NCBI GenBank assembly: GCA_038496445.1 | Contig: JALMLS010000579.1 | Span: forward strand, 1-64,000 | Length of the DNA stretch: 64,000 nt | Source: Trichosphaerium sp. ATCC 40318 | Lineage: Eukaryota > Discosea > Flabellinia > Trichosidae | Direction: 5' to 3' | In this document: in pieces, positions 34,518 through 45,380 of the stretch | Numbering within the stretch: the first letter of the stretch is position 1 | Layout of the letters: each line of letters starts with the position of its first letter | Made by a program: the position numbers and the translations under genes | The notes under the pieces: model-generated | The model's input: only the letters and a program-made list of their open reading frames with translations | Databases searched by the model: none | What the model was told of the DNA's origin: nothing

Positions 34518-35579
34518 CTATTTATTTGGTTTTTTTTTCTTCATCAAAAAGAAACGATTTGTTGCATTCGCTCCATTCCAATATGATAAGGATATGTGAA
34601 ATACGTTAGTTAAGTATCTATAAAAAGCATATAAAGTGTTTTGTAGCTTTTTCAAAGGGAAAATAATGATATTGAAAGATCTCATGATAATGTTGCTGAA
34701 ATTGTCTCTTTTTGGTTGGATGTTGAAACATTCTCTTTGAAGCAACCTACCATGACCGGAAGGTGTCTCAACTGCGGTTATCTCTCCAATAGATTCTCTA
34801 TTCATAGAACACTGATTATCTCCGCCACTTTGTTTGCCATCAATGTAAAGACACTGTGATTGAAGTTGACCATTGTTGTAAAACTGAATGAATTTTCCGT
34901 CTTTTTTATTGTCAACCCAAAAGCTGTGTTCTTTTAATTGGCCATTATCATACCACCCTTTATATTCGCCATTCTTTTTATCATTTACCCAGATACATTG
35001 TTCTTTAAGCTGTCCGTTTTCATACCATTCTTTACCTTGACCATTAAGTTTATCATCAACCAATATAGAAAATGATTGAAGTTGACCATTTTCATACCAT
35101 TCTCTGTTATGAAACTTTTGCTGTCCATGGCCATTATCAACTATCTTCCTATGTACCTGAAGTTGTCCGTCTTCATACCATATTTTAATTTCACCATTTT
35201 GTTCATCATTGACCCACATACATTGTTCCTCAAGTTGTCCACTCTGATACCACATTTTAGTTTCACCATTTTGTTTATCATCAATCCACATGCTATGTTC
35301 TTGAAGTTGACCATCCTCATACCACGCTTTATATTCACCGTTTTGTTTGCCATTAGCCCACATGCACTTCTCCCTAATTTGTCCATCCTCATACCACCCT
35401 TTATATTCACCATCTTGTTTACCATCAACCCACATACATTGTTCTTCAAGCTGCCCGTTTTCATACCATTTCTTGTACTCACCGTTGTGTTTACCATTGA
35501 CTATTGTACATTGGACACGAAGTTGTCCATTACTATACCATGTTTTATGTTGATCATTACGTTTACCTTTCACTATCAT
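34518..35579 (-). CDS. MORN_2 (YwqK-type) repeat protein without recognisable F-box
   Basis: This single frame has its first ATG at 35577-35579 and stop at 34518-34520. It carries about eleven copies of the ~23-residue unit WYENGQLxEQCMWVDGKQNGE (20-residue core shown shortened in the genome to variants such as WYEDGQLQEHSMW). The open frame extends about 20 codons upstream without ATG, after a T-rich AG acceptor-like site near 35645, so an upstream exon with an F-box-like start could exist but was not found. After the repeats a ~100-residue tail is unlike the other copies (basic; FNIIIFPLKKLQNTLYAFYR). It is related to the loci at 3703 and 58418. Confidence 0.78.
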   Translation of the reverse strand: MIVKGKRNDQHKTWYSNGQLRVQCTIVNGKHNGEYKKWYENGQLEEQCMWVDGKQDGEYKGWYEDGQIREKCMWANGKQNGEYKAWYEDGQLQEHSMWIDDKQNGETKMWYQSGQLEEQCMWVNDEQNGEIKIWYEDGQLQVHRKIVDNGHGQQKFHNREWYENGQLQSFSILVDDKLNGQGKEWYENGQLKEQCIWVNDKKNGEYKGWYDNGQLKEHSFWVDNKKDGKFIQFYNNGQLQSQCLYIDGKQSGGDNQCSMNRESIGEITAVETPSGHGRLLQRECFNIQPKRDNFSNIIMRSFNIIIFPLKKLQNTLYAFYRYLTNVFHISLSYWNGANATNRFFLMKKKKPNK

Positions 35580-35997
35580 GCACTGTATTTTTCTCTTTGT
35601 CGCGCAGTAATTTTGCTCCACAGTTTTTTTTTCTGGCTGCAAAAAACAGCTAAAAGAATGTGAGATTGCAAAAAAAAAAACGGTCTTTCCAAATCCACCA
35701 AAAAAACTGTAATTTATGCCGCGGTTTTCTTGTTTATTGCGTAACCTTCTTGCACATATGTTTTTACGTTGCTTTTAACGTACCTTGGTGCTTCAAAACT
35801 TATTTAACCCGATATTAACGTCACTATGCTAGGAATAGACCACAACGTTAATTAACGTTGAGTTTGCAGCAATACGCTATGATGTGATTTTGCTTGGCGC
35901 AAATCTACGATTTTGATTACATTCCTTAACTAGCCAAGCTTAACCCTTCACAAACGAAAACAGTTACCCAAATTATGGGTCTTATATGGAGACTTAA

Positions 35998-36297
35998 AAG
36001 GGGCAGCATCGCTGTTGAGACAGTTTCGAAAATTACGACTTTGATTTTTGATATTTAAGGGATTTCGAGAATCTTTGAGGCGTTTTTACTCGCCTCAAAA
36101 CCGTCTTAACCTTAAATTGCTATTTTGAACATTTAACTAGTATTCTAAACTTATAGGCATACAAATCATTTTGCGATTCGTTCGTGCTGTGCCGAGGAAA
36201 AGTACCGACAGTCAAAGCAATTTTTTTCAAAATAAACTGTTTCAAAAATTTCAACTTTCGGAATTTCTGAAACTGTCTCAAAGGAGATGTGCCGTAT
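35998..36297. mobile_element. MITE-like element with terminal inverted repeats
   Basis: The left end (about 36001-36045) and the reverse complement of the right end (about 36250-36293) share GGCA-CATC and then TTGAGACAGTTTC, followed by a weaker match through AATT-CGA-TTGA. ACTTAA occurs on both sides (35992-35997 and 36298-36303), which fits a 6-bp target-site duplication. There is no open frame inside. This looks like a ~300-bp non-autonomous DNA transposon. No second copy was found in the window, so the boundaries are inferred from the repeats alone. Confidence 0.55.
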
Positions 36298-36319
36298 ACT
36301 TAATAAACTAATATTCACC

Positions 36320-36394
36320 CTTCACAATGTTTTCATCAATGGTAAAAAAGAAGGAGACTTCAAAGCATGGCATAAACGCTTGACACTTTGGTAG
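36320..36394 (+). pseudogene. Relic of a MORN_2 repeat gene
   Basis: A short frame reads LHNVFINGKKEGDFKAWHKR before a stop at 36392-36394. It matches one and a half units of the MORN_2 repeat as seen in the gene at 58418 (FVNGIENGDFKQWYDNG). No further units are readable on either side. It lies immediately downstream of the MITE-like element, so insertion may have helped break up an older copy. Confidence 0.6.
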
Positions 36395-36570
36395 AATATC
36401 ATCTCCAAAAGGCGCCAAAGGGGGTCCTAGAAAGAGTTCAGGCCAGCTACATCAAAACAAAGTCATAACCTACCCAACAAAGTGGTATTTTTCTGTCACC
36501 TTTCCTCATATTTTCTTGAAACGTGTAAGCTTTTTTACCGTGACTTATTTGTACAAAAGTACAGCAACCA

Positions 36571-37545
36571 ATGGCAACAAATGAACGTGAAACGATAAAC
36601 AACGTCCATTGTTGGTTTCAAAATGTTCCACCGGAGACCTTAACGCATATTCTTCGCTGTTTAAACAGACCACAACGTATTAAAGCTTCCACAGTCTCTC
36701 ATGCGTTTAATAACATTGTTCGCTGTAATATTGGCTTCGATTACATCCGTTTGCGCAATTCATCCGATTGTCGTGTTCTAAAAGGCAGCCCTTTGCTCAA
36801 AAACACTGAGATAGCATGTCGTAGTTTAACAATGTCAGATACTGAGTTGAGTTACCTTTCTGGCGTTCGTTCTATTGACCTACAGCATGCCAGTATCACA
36901 TCAACTATGAATAAAGGTGATTGGATGAAAGCCTTAAGTGGTGTTCATTCAATAAATCTTGGTCATATTCAACTCCCTGAAAAAGATCTTGATGCATTGG
37001 TTGGCGTTCACACTATAAATCTAAAATTTACTAATGTATCTGATCATGGTATACTCTCATTAGTACATGGAGGAAAGCACACTGTACACACTATAAATTT
37101 GCATTGGGCAAAGATAACAAATGTTTCTTTGGTTGCACTTACAGGTGTACACACTATTAATATCCGTGGTTGCTTCAATATTACTGAAGAAGGAATAAAG
37201 GCACTCAAAGATGCACATGAAATTAGAATCAGTCGTCCTAAACAATCATGGCTTAAACATCTTGGTAATGTACACACTCTTCATATTTTTAGCGGAGAAT
37301 GTCTGACAGATGGGCTCAACTCATTGGTTAATGTCAAATGTTTGCTGTTGAGTAGGTGTGGGAGTATAACAGACTCAGGGTTCAAACGTTTGATCAATCT
37401 TGAACACTTGGTACTTAATTACTGTCATGCAATCACAAATGATGCCTTACAATACATGAAAGCTCTTAAAAGTATCAGAATAAATGGGACTTGTAAGATA
37501 ACTAAAGCATTTGTAGATACAACTAGTATACATTGGGAACAATAA
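36571..37545 (+). CDS. F-box/leucine-rich-repeat protein
   Basis: This is a single exon with ATG at 36571. The F-box (WFQNVPPETLTHILRCLN, then ASTVSHAFNNIVRCNIGFDY) is at residues ~15-60. About nine LRRs follow with GVHSI, GVHTI and VHTI cores, and the last three are of AMN1/FBXL type (LLLSRCGSITDSGFKRL). At 324 residues it is the shortest of the four family members, and its C-terminal repeats resemble those of the gene at 15493. It is a probable SCF substrate adaptor; the substrate is unknown. Confidence 0.87.
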   Translation: MATNERETINNVHCWFQNVPPETLTHILRCLNRPQRIKASTVSHAFNNIVRCNIGFDYIRLRNSSDCRVLKGSPLLKNTEIACRSLTMSDTELSYLSGVRSIDLQHASITSTMNKGDWMKALSGVHSINLGHIQLPEKDLDALVGVHTINLKFTNVSDHGILSLVHGGKHTVHTINLHWAKITNVSLVALTGVHTINIRGCFNITEEGIKALKDAHEIRISRPKQSWLKHLGNVHTLHIFSGECLTDGLNSLVNVKCLLLSRCGSITDSGFKRLINLEHLVLNYCHAITNDALQYMKALKSIRINGTCKITKAFVDTTSIHWEQ

Positions 37546-37586
37546 AATAATACAATTTATTATAATTCTTGCATGTCTTGTTGCTT

Positions 37587-37758
37587 TCAATAAGAGTCAT
37601 TGTTATTGTCAATACCAAAGAGTTCATACGTAGTCACTGTGAATACAAACAGCAAACACATAATGACAAGTATTCCTAACAAACCAGCCTGACTTGTAGA
37701 GGTAAATGGCAATATAGACGTAATCAGAAAGCAGATTTCGAGACCGCTTCCAATGTTA
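37587..37758 (-). pseudogene. Isolated C-terminal membrane segment exon
   Basis: The minus-strand frame TNIGSGLEICFLITSILPF, then GLLGILVIMCLLFVFTVTTY, ends NNDSY and TGA 37587-37589. It looks like the last exon or tail of a membrane protein. Upstream on the same strand I could not find exons that continue it, so it is either a remnant or the end of a gene whose other exons I failed to see. Confidence 0.35.
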
Positions 37759-37782
37759 GTTAAAACAAAATCTGTTTATTCA

Positions 37783-37905
37783 ATGCAATCACGTGTTTAT
37801 CAGGATGATGGTTCAAAAGAGAAGCCTTTCAGAAGCATTGAAGGAGCAGCTCAAAATGCCACTGACACAGTGCATGTAGTTTGTGTTGGAGGTAGTGTTT
37901 TATAG
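37783..37905 (+). pseudogene. Fragment of a right-handed beta-helix type protein
   Basis: The 40-codon frame contains DDGSKEKPFRSIEGAAQNAT and DTVHVVCVGG. This resembles the first coil of parallel beta-helix proteins, where a GSxxxPFxSI motif and a D-T-V-x-V strand recur. No further coils follow before the stop. I infer a remnant; a short exon of an unrecognised gene is the alternative. Confidence 0.35.
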
Positions 37906-38275
37906 CTTATTTGCGTTTCTCTTATTTGTGAGGCATTGCACTTTTGTGATTGCTGACCAGCGCTTTCAACACATGCTTTTGAATGATTTATCAGATGGTA
38001 GCGTACTCAAAGGCAGTAAGTACACTTCCAAAAATCAGAAAGTGTGATATCTTGCCTTTCTGGTGTTAAATTAATCGATTGTATGTTATAATATTGAGAG
38101 GTACATTATTCAATATAATAAACACTAAACCGAACCTCTTTTCTTAGTTTTTTATTGTAGTCAATCTCTTGCCAATTTAATCGAAAGCAAAGTGTAAAAC
38201 AACAAAACATTTATTTGTATAACAAGGTCTAAAGCAACAATACTTGCACAAAGAAACACACGACAAACAGTGCCC

Positions 38276-39504
38276 TTACAGCCTAAGTAAACTTAGTAAG
38301 CAAAAACGTGATTCCCACTGAACAAGATAGAAACAAAAACGTACAAAGTATGATGCAGCTGATAATTCACTGCTGTCTGTAGGTGATAGTGTGGTAATTG
38401 CAGCTGTTGGTGTTGTTGCCATTGTTGGCATTGTTGGCTCTGATGGAGCGTTTGGTGCTTCTGTATTGTTTTGCGTACAATAGCCAGGATCAACAGGTAA
38501 TCCTTCTGGGAAAGAAACAGATGCAACAAAGCCGGGTAAAACACCATCTACAGAAGTACCCGTACACTGAGGTAGATTGAAACTATAATCTATAGTATCA
38601 ACACTGTCGACACATCCTTTAAAGCAAATTGGCACAAATGGGAAGAATTCCTCTGTTGGTTGCGGGTCAACTGGTGTAGTACAATCGTCAGCGCTTGAGG
38701 CTTCATGATACTGCCCCATCATGTAGTAACGATAAACATAGTTGTCAATAGCTCCACTATCATCATAATACCCGCCACATTCGTCAGCGCATACAGTTGT
38801 ATTGACATCACTTAGAGAGCACTTCTTCATCATGATACCGTCTGGTCCACGTGGGCCATAAACTGGGAATCCGTCTGCTGCGTATCCAAGAAGTGGTGAG
38901 TGAGATGTTGCTGTTTGATTGAGTTGTGCCATCAAGCAGGATGGAGGAATATGCGAATGATAAGATCCAGCACCTTACAAAGCGTTAGGCAATGAACGAA
39001 CATATACAAACAAAAAAAAGGGACCCAGAAAAAGACGTACTAGGGGCAGCATGACAACCACATTCGTCAAAGGTATCACCTTCTACAGCTGCTGCTGAAG
39101 TGTCAAAGTCGATAGCTGGTTCCCTACCTCCATAGGAAGACCAAAGCATAGCGTTACTGAAAAGCATACCAATATACCCAGGTTGCTCTTTTAAGTCTGT
39201 TTCCACGTTAATGTCGTACTTTGGTGTAGTAGGGAACACGAAAGTAGTGTTCCCAAATGACGCAGGGTTTGGATTTAACCTTGTGTAAATGTGGTTTGGA
39301 CAGTGGTTTGTTTCTATTGTTCTTGCTCCTGTGTTTGTGTCTAGGTACTCTCTGTAGTAATAATCGGATCCATCCGTAGCACAAGATACAACTTCACCAG
39401 TGTCATTAGGCCCACCATCATTAGGGGGCTGGCAGTTGTATAGCGCAACAAGCGCTTTAAAAAACGTGTCAGTAGCAGCGATGAGTTCAGCGGTTTCTAG
39501 GTAC
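38276..39504 (-). CDS. YHYH-domain secreted-type protein (5' end unresolved)
   Basis: The exons read, in order: LETAELIAATDTFF (from about 39504), REYLDTNTGART, CPNHIYTRLNPNPASFGN, then FSNAMLWSSYGGREPAIDFD and DTFDECGCHAAP. After an intron come GSYHSHIPPSCL, HSPLLGYAADGFPVYGPRG and a cysteine-rich tail. This is the YHYH family pattern (PF14240), here with YHSH at the signature and the usual GYAxDGFPVYGP. The end has a Pro/Thr/Ser-rich linker and a hydrophobic tail that could signal GPI attachment. Many cysteines and N-glycosylation-type sites fit export. The function of the family is unknown. The first exon and signal peptide were not securely identified (candidate ATGs near 39555-39600). 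Confidence 0.75.
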
Positions 39505-39679
39505 CTGTAATAAGTACAAGTATAGGCAAGTTCATAGAGTAGAGTTGTGGCTGTTTAACACAGGCTTTGCAAAACTAACATTAAGTTTGGGCTTAAATAA
39601 GTCATTTGGATCTTTATTGGGTAAGCTGATAATTTCGGACCATTGCCGATAGTATACAAGCAAGACTTGTCAGCTAAGC

Positions 39680-40033
39680 TTGGAACTATACTCCACCAAT
39701 ACTTCGTGTGGTTACGACTTACTAGTACAAACTGTTACAACGTTCTTAGTGTGGTACATCATTATCTTAACACAATATTGCGGCTGGATCTATTCATGTG
39801 TACTATTTAATAACGATTATGACGAAGTACACGCGATACTAGACAACCCACACCGCATTTGGAGAGAATTTGGTAATGTTGTCTATCAGCGGCGTCATAG
39901 TGAAGTGCGGGTTTCAGCTGAAGTCCGAAAGTTGTTTCGAAAAAAAAAAGTACCGAAAACAATTATTGGACTGCTTGCGCTCAATCGCCGCGCTGGCTGT
40001 GCAATTTATTTGCTCAGACACCAATGTCGTTGA
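39680..40033 (+). CDS. Unsupported 117-codon open frame
   Basis: This open frame, with no ATG at its upstream end, covers a hydrophobic stretch (TTFLVWYIIILTQYCGWIYS) and then a basic stretch (VRKLFRKKKVPKTIIGLL). It could be part of a gene or chance. No splice partners or family are evident. It is listed because it is the only notable content of 39510-40300. Confidence 0.15.
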   Translation: MELYSTNTSCGYDLLVQTVTTFLVWYIIILTQYCGWIYSCVLFNNDYDEVHAILDNPHRIWREFGNVVYQRRHSEVRVSAEVRKLFRKKKVPKTIIGLLALNRRAGCAIYLLRHQCR

Positions 40034-40300
40034 CTTAAATCCCGCTAGTTGCGGCAATTAATAAAAACACAATATCTCGCTTTACCACGTGCCCGTAACT
40101 TCGAACCAGATGTGTGAATTGCCGAGCCGTTTGTTTTATATGCAATGGTTATAAAGAACATACATCTAAGTGTCTTTTTATGGTTTACATTTTATTATGT
40201 ACAAAGTATTGTTAAGTATTTAAAATAAGCTGTTTTGTCATATCAATAATTTGCCTAATCACGTGGTAAGTAGTTTGAAGTATACGAAAAAAAAAAAGTT

Positions 40301-41351
40301 TCAAAAAACTTGCTTTTGTGTACTGCGTTTACTGGTAGCAAACTGGCTCCATTTCCATTCAATAGAGGTATGTAGATACTGTAAGCATTTAGGGTATTGA
40401 GGTATTATGCCACCGCCTCCAATATCCCTTATTTGAACTTCAGAAACCCGATACCTACATTGTAATCAATTTTTCGTTTTATATTACAAACATACCAATC
40501 CAGAGGTTCTTCAATCTTAAGTTCTTTTTCAGCTCTAATCAAGAACTTCAAAACATTATCTTTCTTCGTCCAATGCCTTGAAGGGGCCTTTCTGTGCGTA
40601 ATAATTAGCACAAGTTAACATTGAAAAAAGAAGTTGAATCCCAAAAAAAAAACTCAACAAACTGTCGCGTACTCAAAGTAATGAGGATGCCACTCATGGT
40701 TAGGGTATACCTTAGCTAAGGCTTTAGGAACAGACCCTCCATAGCTTATATAATGTTAATAAAGGCACAAAATAAATCAATCTTTGTACTATTTTGTGAC
40801 AGTTTCTCCAAGTCCGAGATAAAACACTTGTGCTCTCTTTGTAAAATACCAATCGTCCAGTACTTTCAAGTTAAGGCTCTGCGCTACCTCGTCAAAGAGT
40901 ACAACGTGCCTCTGAGCGTAATCTTACAAACTTCGTTAACGACTTTTTATGGATTAATTAAATTACCCGCTCTATGGCGTAGTGGCGTTTGTGAAGCTGC
41001 AGTAGTAGATTTGCGTCTGTATGAAATGAATAAATACCTAATACACTAATACACTAATCTAACTTGCTTGAATGCTTCTTCTATCCATTTTGCCTCGTAG
41101 TATATCGTTTTGAGCGCCTCAGACAAAGAATAATCATACTGTGATAAAATGCCGTCACCACCATGTTTACGAGCAGATAAACTGCTCACATGATACCAGT
41201 CTGATAAACAACGAACTCCCAGCCTTTCACCAAGTACAGTGTCAAAAAATCGTCTTTGAAAGCTCAAATCTTTAGCAACACGCGCTATTGGCCCTTTGGA
41301 GAAACGTATTTTTAATTTCTGTAAAACAGCGCGCTTACTGACTACAGCCAT
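40301..41351 (-). CDS. Protein with repeated DWY-type modules
   Basis: The ATG at 41349-41351 opens a first module: RFFDTVLGERLG, CLSDWYHVSSLSARKHGGDG, ILSQYDYSLSEALKTIY. Further exons give partial modules LNLKVLDDWYFTKRAQV, YGGSVPKALAKVYPNHEW and LKFLIRAEKELKIEEPLDWY, then IRDIGGGGIIPQYP. The stop TGA is at 40301-40303. The recurring plan is L-x-L-x3-DDWY, a GG-containing loop, then SLxxALxxxYPxHxW. I believe I have seen this module in algal, oomycete and early-fungal proteins, but I cannot name a Pfam family for it. Some introns (41045-40750) are uncertain. The gene is divergent from the ABC transporter, 156 bp away. Confidence 0.6.
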
Positions 41352-41507
41352 CTATTTACGCTATAGCATACCAAGTTACGCATACGCGAACAAGGATAAT
41401 TACAAATACCCGTGTTGACGTAGTACATAATCGGTGTTTCGTTAGCAACTCTAAAACAACCACCACACAACCCAACACTGTTATGAACGCGAAATAAGAT
41501 ACTTACA

Positions 41508-44500
41508 ATGCTTACCGCTCGTCTACACGCAAGATCACAGCTCTTATTGTCTACAGTTCACGCACCACGCAAAATACACAAATCGGAGGTTTCTACCAAG
41601 CGAAAGCAAGTTCTAACCGGTGAATTTACAGTTCGCTCTAAATCAACGTACAATACATTATGTGCGGCTCTAGCAACTCGCCACTACGCAAACCGCTCAT
41701 CCACGCACTTGTATTCGCCCGTTGCAAGACATTTTGCTCCGTTACACTTACGGCGTTCTTATTGCTCCGTTCCAGAGTACTACTACCATTGCTATTTATC
41801 CTGACAACTGGTAGGCCTAAAGAGAAAACAACGACAAGACACCAGAGAAATCTGCCAAGAAAACTTTCATCGAAAGCACTTTCAAGCGCATGTTTGGCAT
41901 TGAAATGAAGGAAAAAGAGGAAACTGAGGAAATGCCAATTTCAAAAACAGTGACAGCGCGCAGGTTCGTTACCCATGACACTTTGAACGCACTCTATGCA
42001 ACCTGCCATCATTTTTGTATGCTTGTAAGGAGCAATCATGCTAATGAGGCCTTAGATTGCTTAAAATGGTACGACCAGAAGCTAAATATATTGGTATGGG
42101 CATGGCAGCGCTTGTTGTATCAACAAGTGCAACACTTGTCTTCCCAGCAGCAATGGGTAGAATCATTGACCTTATTACAACTACTGGTGGAAGTACGATG
42201 CTTACAACAACATTTGTGGGCCTTGGCACGGTGTTTGTTGCCGGAGCAATCGCGTCTTTTGCACGATTGGTACCAACAATTTTTTTTTCCCTTTTTTTTT
42301 TCAGACATGTTTTCCCTTAGTTGTCGTTTCTTAATGAGCATGAATAGGTACTTTTTAATTTGGTATCTGAGCGTGTTATACGTAGCCTTAGAAAAGATCT
42401 ATATAAGAAGCTACTAAGCCAAGAAATTGCGTTTTTTGATGACAGGAAAACTGGAGAACTAATTAATCGTCTTGCCAATGATACCAACCAAATGAGCAAA
42501 CAACTCATTCAAACATGTGGTATAGGTGTTCGTAGAATCCTAGAAGGAACAGGTGGTCTTGCAGGTACACAACACTTCGAATCATTCGAGTTTCAAGACA
42601 AATTTGGTGCCTCTTTTTTTAGGGAAACAATTTTTTGTTTAATTTAAGTTCTGTTTTGCTGGTCTGGTGATGTTAATGCACTATTTAGTTCTCCTCTATA
42701 TGGCACCTAAACTTACACTAACAATGCTCGCTGTTGTTCCAGTAGTTGCGTTTGGCGCAGTCTACTTTGGACGTATAATAAGACGTCTTTCAACTCTTGC
42801 TACAGATGCCTCTTCACGTGCTACTGCAGTAGCAGAGGAACGCATAAATGCACTACGTACTGTGAGAGCGTTTTCACAGGTACTGAATAACCGAGAGGAC
42901 TTAAATTGATTAAAATTTCACTTGTTCTTCGGTTTTACAAAAAATCGTTTTAATGACTTTCTTTGTTTTTAGGAGAAGTTTGAGCTTTCTAGATATGAAG
43001 ATAAAGTTGACGATGTTTTCCGACTTTCTCTTAAGATGGTCCTAGCACATGGTGGGTTTGTTGGAAGTATAATGCTTGCAGTACAACTGGTATGTCAGGT
43101 CTTTTTCACAAAAATCCTAATGACGTGTTTTAGTCCATTTTGCTTGTCATGTATCATGGATCCTCTCTTGTACTTGCTGGTGAAATGACAACAGGAGATC
43201 TTACATCATTCTTGCTATACAGGTACGCTACCACTTTATAAATGCCAATAATTCTAACTTATGTAAAGCTTTTATGTTGGTTTCGCTGTTTCAGGAGCAA
43301 GTAACTTTTTCCAAGAGTTCATGAAGGCTCTCGGAAGCAGCCAGCGTGTATTTGAATTGATGGATAGAATGCCAGCAATTAAACACGCTGAAGGAACCAG
43401 ACCAGAAAAAATTGAAGGCACGTGATTGTAGCAACTGTACCAAGATGAATTTATTTCATTTTTTTATTAACGCCAAGATTTAGGTCTTATCGAGTTTAAG
43501 AATGTCGATTTTGCATTCCCCACACATAGCCAGATATCTGTGCTTAAAGGTTTAACCATGACATTGAAACCAGGACAATCTCTAGCCATTGTAGGCCTTT
43601 CTGGTACGCTTATTTATCATTGTTTTAAAGCCAAGTTGTTTTGTAACATTGTGTTTAAGGTAGCGGAAAATCTACTATTATGGCGTTATTACAACAATTC
43701 TATAACCCAGATAAAGGTGTTATAACTATTGATGGCCTTAATATTGACGATATGGATATGCAATTTGTCCGTGAACGTTTCTTTGGATGTGTTCCTCAAG
43801 ATATTGTTCTTTTTGGAGGGACCATTAAAGAGAACATTATGTACGTCTTATTATATAAATTGTTACTTGTTTATCTTACACATTTATTAAAAGGTACGGT
43901 AAAACAAATGCTACAGATGAAGAAGTGATTGAGGCAGCAAAAAAAGCAAATGCGCACAGCTTTATTTCAGGTTTTAAAGATGGATATAACACAGTTGTTG
44001 GCGAGCGTGGAACAACTCTAAGTGGTGGTCAAAAACAGGTACGTATTTAGCATATCCCCGTAACCGCATAATATCCTTTTATCGTCATGTTGCAACAAGC
44101 TGAGGTCAAAAGGCCTTTGACAACTTGTTGACTCAATGCGAACTTTAAAGGAATAATTTGTCAATTTGGTTTTGTTCCATGTTGTATTACGATTAATTCT
44201 TTATTTAGCGTATTGGTATTGCTAGAGCTCTAATAAAGGAACCGTCTATACTATTATTAGATGAAGCTACATCAGCTTTGGACGTTGAAAGTGAGTACTT
44301 GGTTAAACAAGCTTTGGAGAATGTTATGGCAAAGTCAAAGCAGACTGTTATGGTTATTGCACATCGTTTAAGTACCATTCAAAATGCTGATGTTATATGT
44401 GTACTGCATGATGGTCATATCAAAGAACAAGGTACAGCCAAACAACACAAAAAGGGACAAAAGCCACGCATTATAGTAGCTGCTTTTTATTCTTGGTTTT

Positions 44501-44648
44501 TTCTTCTTTTTTTTTTTGCGATTTTGATGTTTCTCTTGTTGTGCATTTAACCTTAGTATTTCTAGGTACATACGCTGATCTTATGAAGAAAGAGAATGGA
44601 ACTTTTAAGAAACTTGTCATGAAGCAACTCATGGTATTAGAAAAGTAA
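41508..44648 (+). CDS. Mitochondrial-type ABC half-transporter (ABCB8/10, Mdl1-like)
   Basis: The ATG at 41508 opens an Arg/Ser/Leu/His-rich start ([20 protein letters not shown]) typical of a matrix-targeting presequence. The membrane domain begins near 42055 ([20 protein letters not shown]) and continues through [21 protein letters not shown], written here as two shorter motifs [10 protein letters not shown] and [10 protein letters not shown]. The nucleotide-binding domain has Walker A GLSG/SGKST (split by an intron near 43601-43662), Q-loop [10 protein letters not shown], signature LSGGQKQR, Walker [14 protein letters not shown] and H-loop IAHRLST. The stop is at 44646-44648. Half-transporters of this clade dimerise in the inner mitochondrial membrane and export peptides or related cargo. 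Exons between 41800 and 42060 are approximate. Confidence 0.9.
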
Positions 44649-45255
44649 AAAAAAACATTTCATTGTAAAATAATAACAAAAAAAACTTGAAAAAAATTTC
44701 AGTGTTGTTCCACTTAACGATTTCCGCTTTGCGTCATAAAAGCCGAATATGTCATTTTTTGGCACTGTTTTCGTCTTTTTTGCCTTTTGCTCACAACGCT
44801 CCTGAAACGCATACAAATAGTCGAACTTGGCTCTTCTACGCATGTAAAGCCCATACAGAGGCAGAAACATTTAACTGGAAGTCATGACTATAGTAAGTCT
44901 ATAACGGTAAACGCAGTGCTTAGAGTCCTAAAACCAGAGGGGTGTTACTGCAGTGTTTGTTGGTTCTAGTACGGAAAACATATAGAATAAACCGCAAACC
45001 GTTTTTTTTATTCCTGTACGTAATCAGTTTGCGTGTAACTTTGGCTATACTAACGTATAGTGAAATTTGTTTAGAAAACTCAACCAAGGCCTCCCGTCGG
45101 CGTTCAGTACCTCTCAAGAGTACGTAAAGGTATTAAAATCCCATATTCTATGTTGGTAGTTACTTTAGTACAACTGGTGTCAATCGCTTTTTTTCGCGTA
45201 GAAAACCACGATCTACCGGTTTTATTTTTTTTTTCTGTGATTGTTCGTTTAAAAC

Positions 45256-45380
45256 ACTGTCCCTGGAAGAGTTGAAGTCGAGACACACTGTCGAATCCAA
45301 ACAACCACGTATAAACGTATCAACCTCTAGAAGACTTGTGTTTTACTGTCCCTGGAAGAGTTGAAGTCGAGACACACTGT
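45256..45380. repeat. 36-bp direct repeat, two copies 89 bp apart
   Basis: The identical segments 45256-45291 and 45345-45380 begin ACTGTCCCTGGAAGAG and end GAGACACACTGT. Both lie in the 44649-45589 interval, where no gene is supported. Two perfect copies with unrelated sequence between them suggest a recent local duplication or paired binding sites. The second copy is followed within about 10 bp by a CACGTG palindrome. Confidence 0.85.

Noticed and set aside
35076-35663. 195-codon open frame on the plus strand
   Set aside because: It is the antisense of the MORN_2 repeats of the minus-strand gene; the repeated IPxFxFTILF pattern is the reverse translation of the repeat unit.
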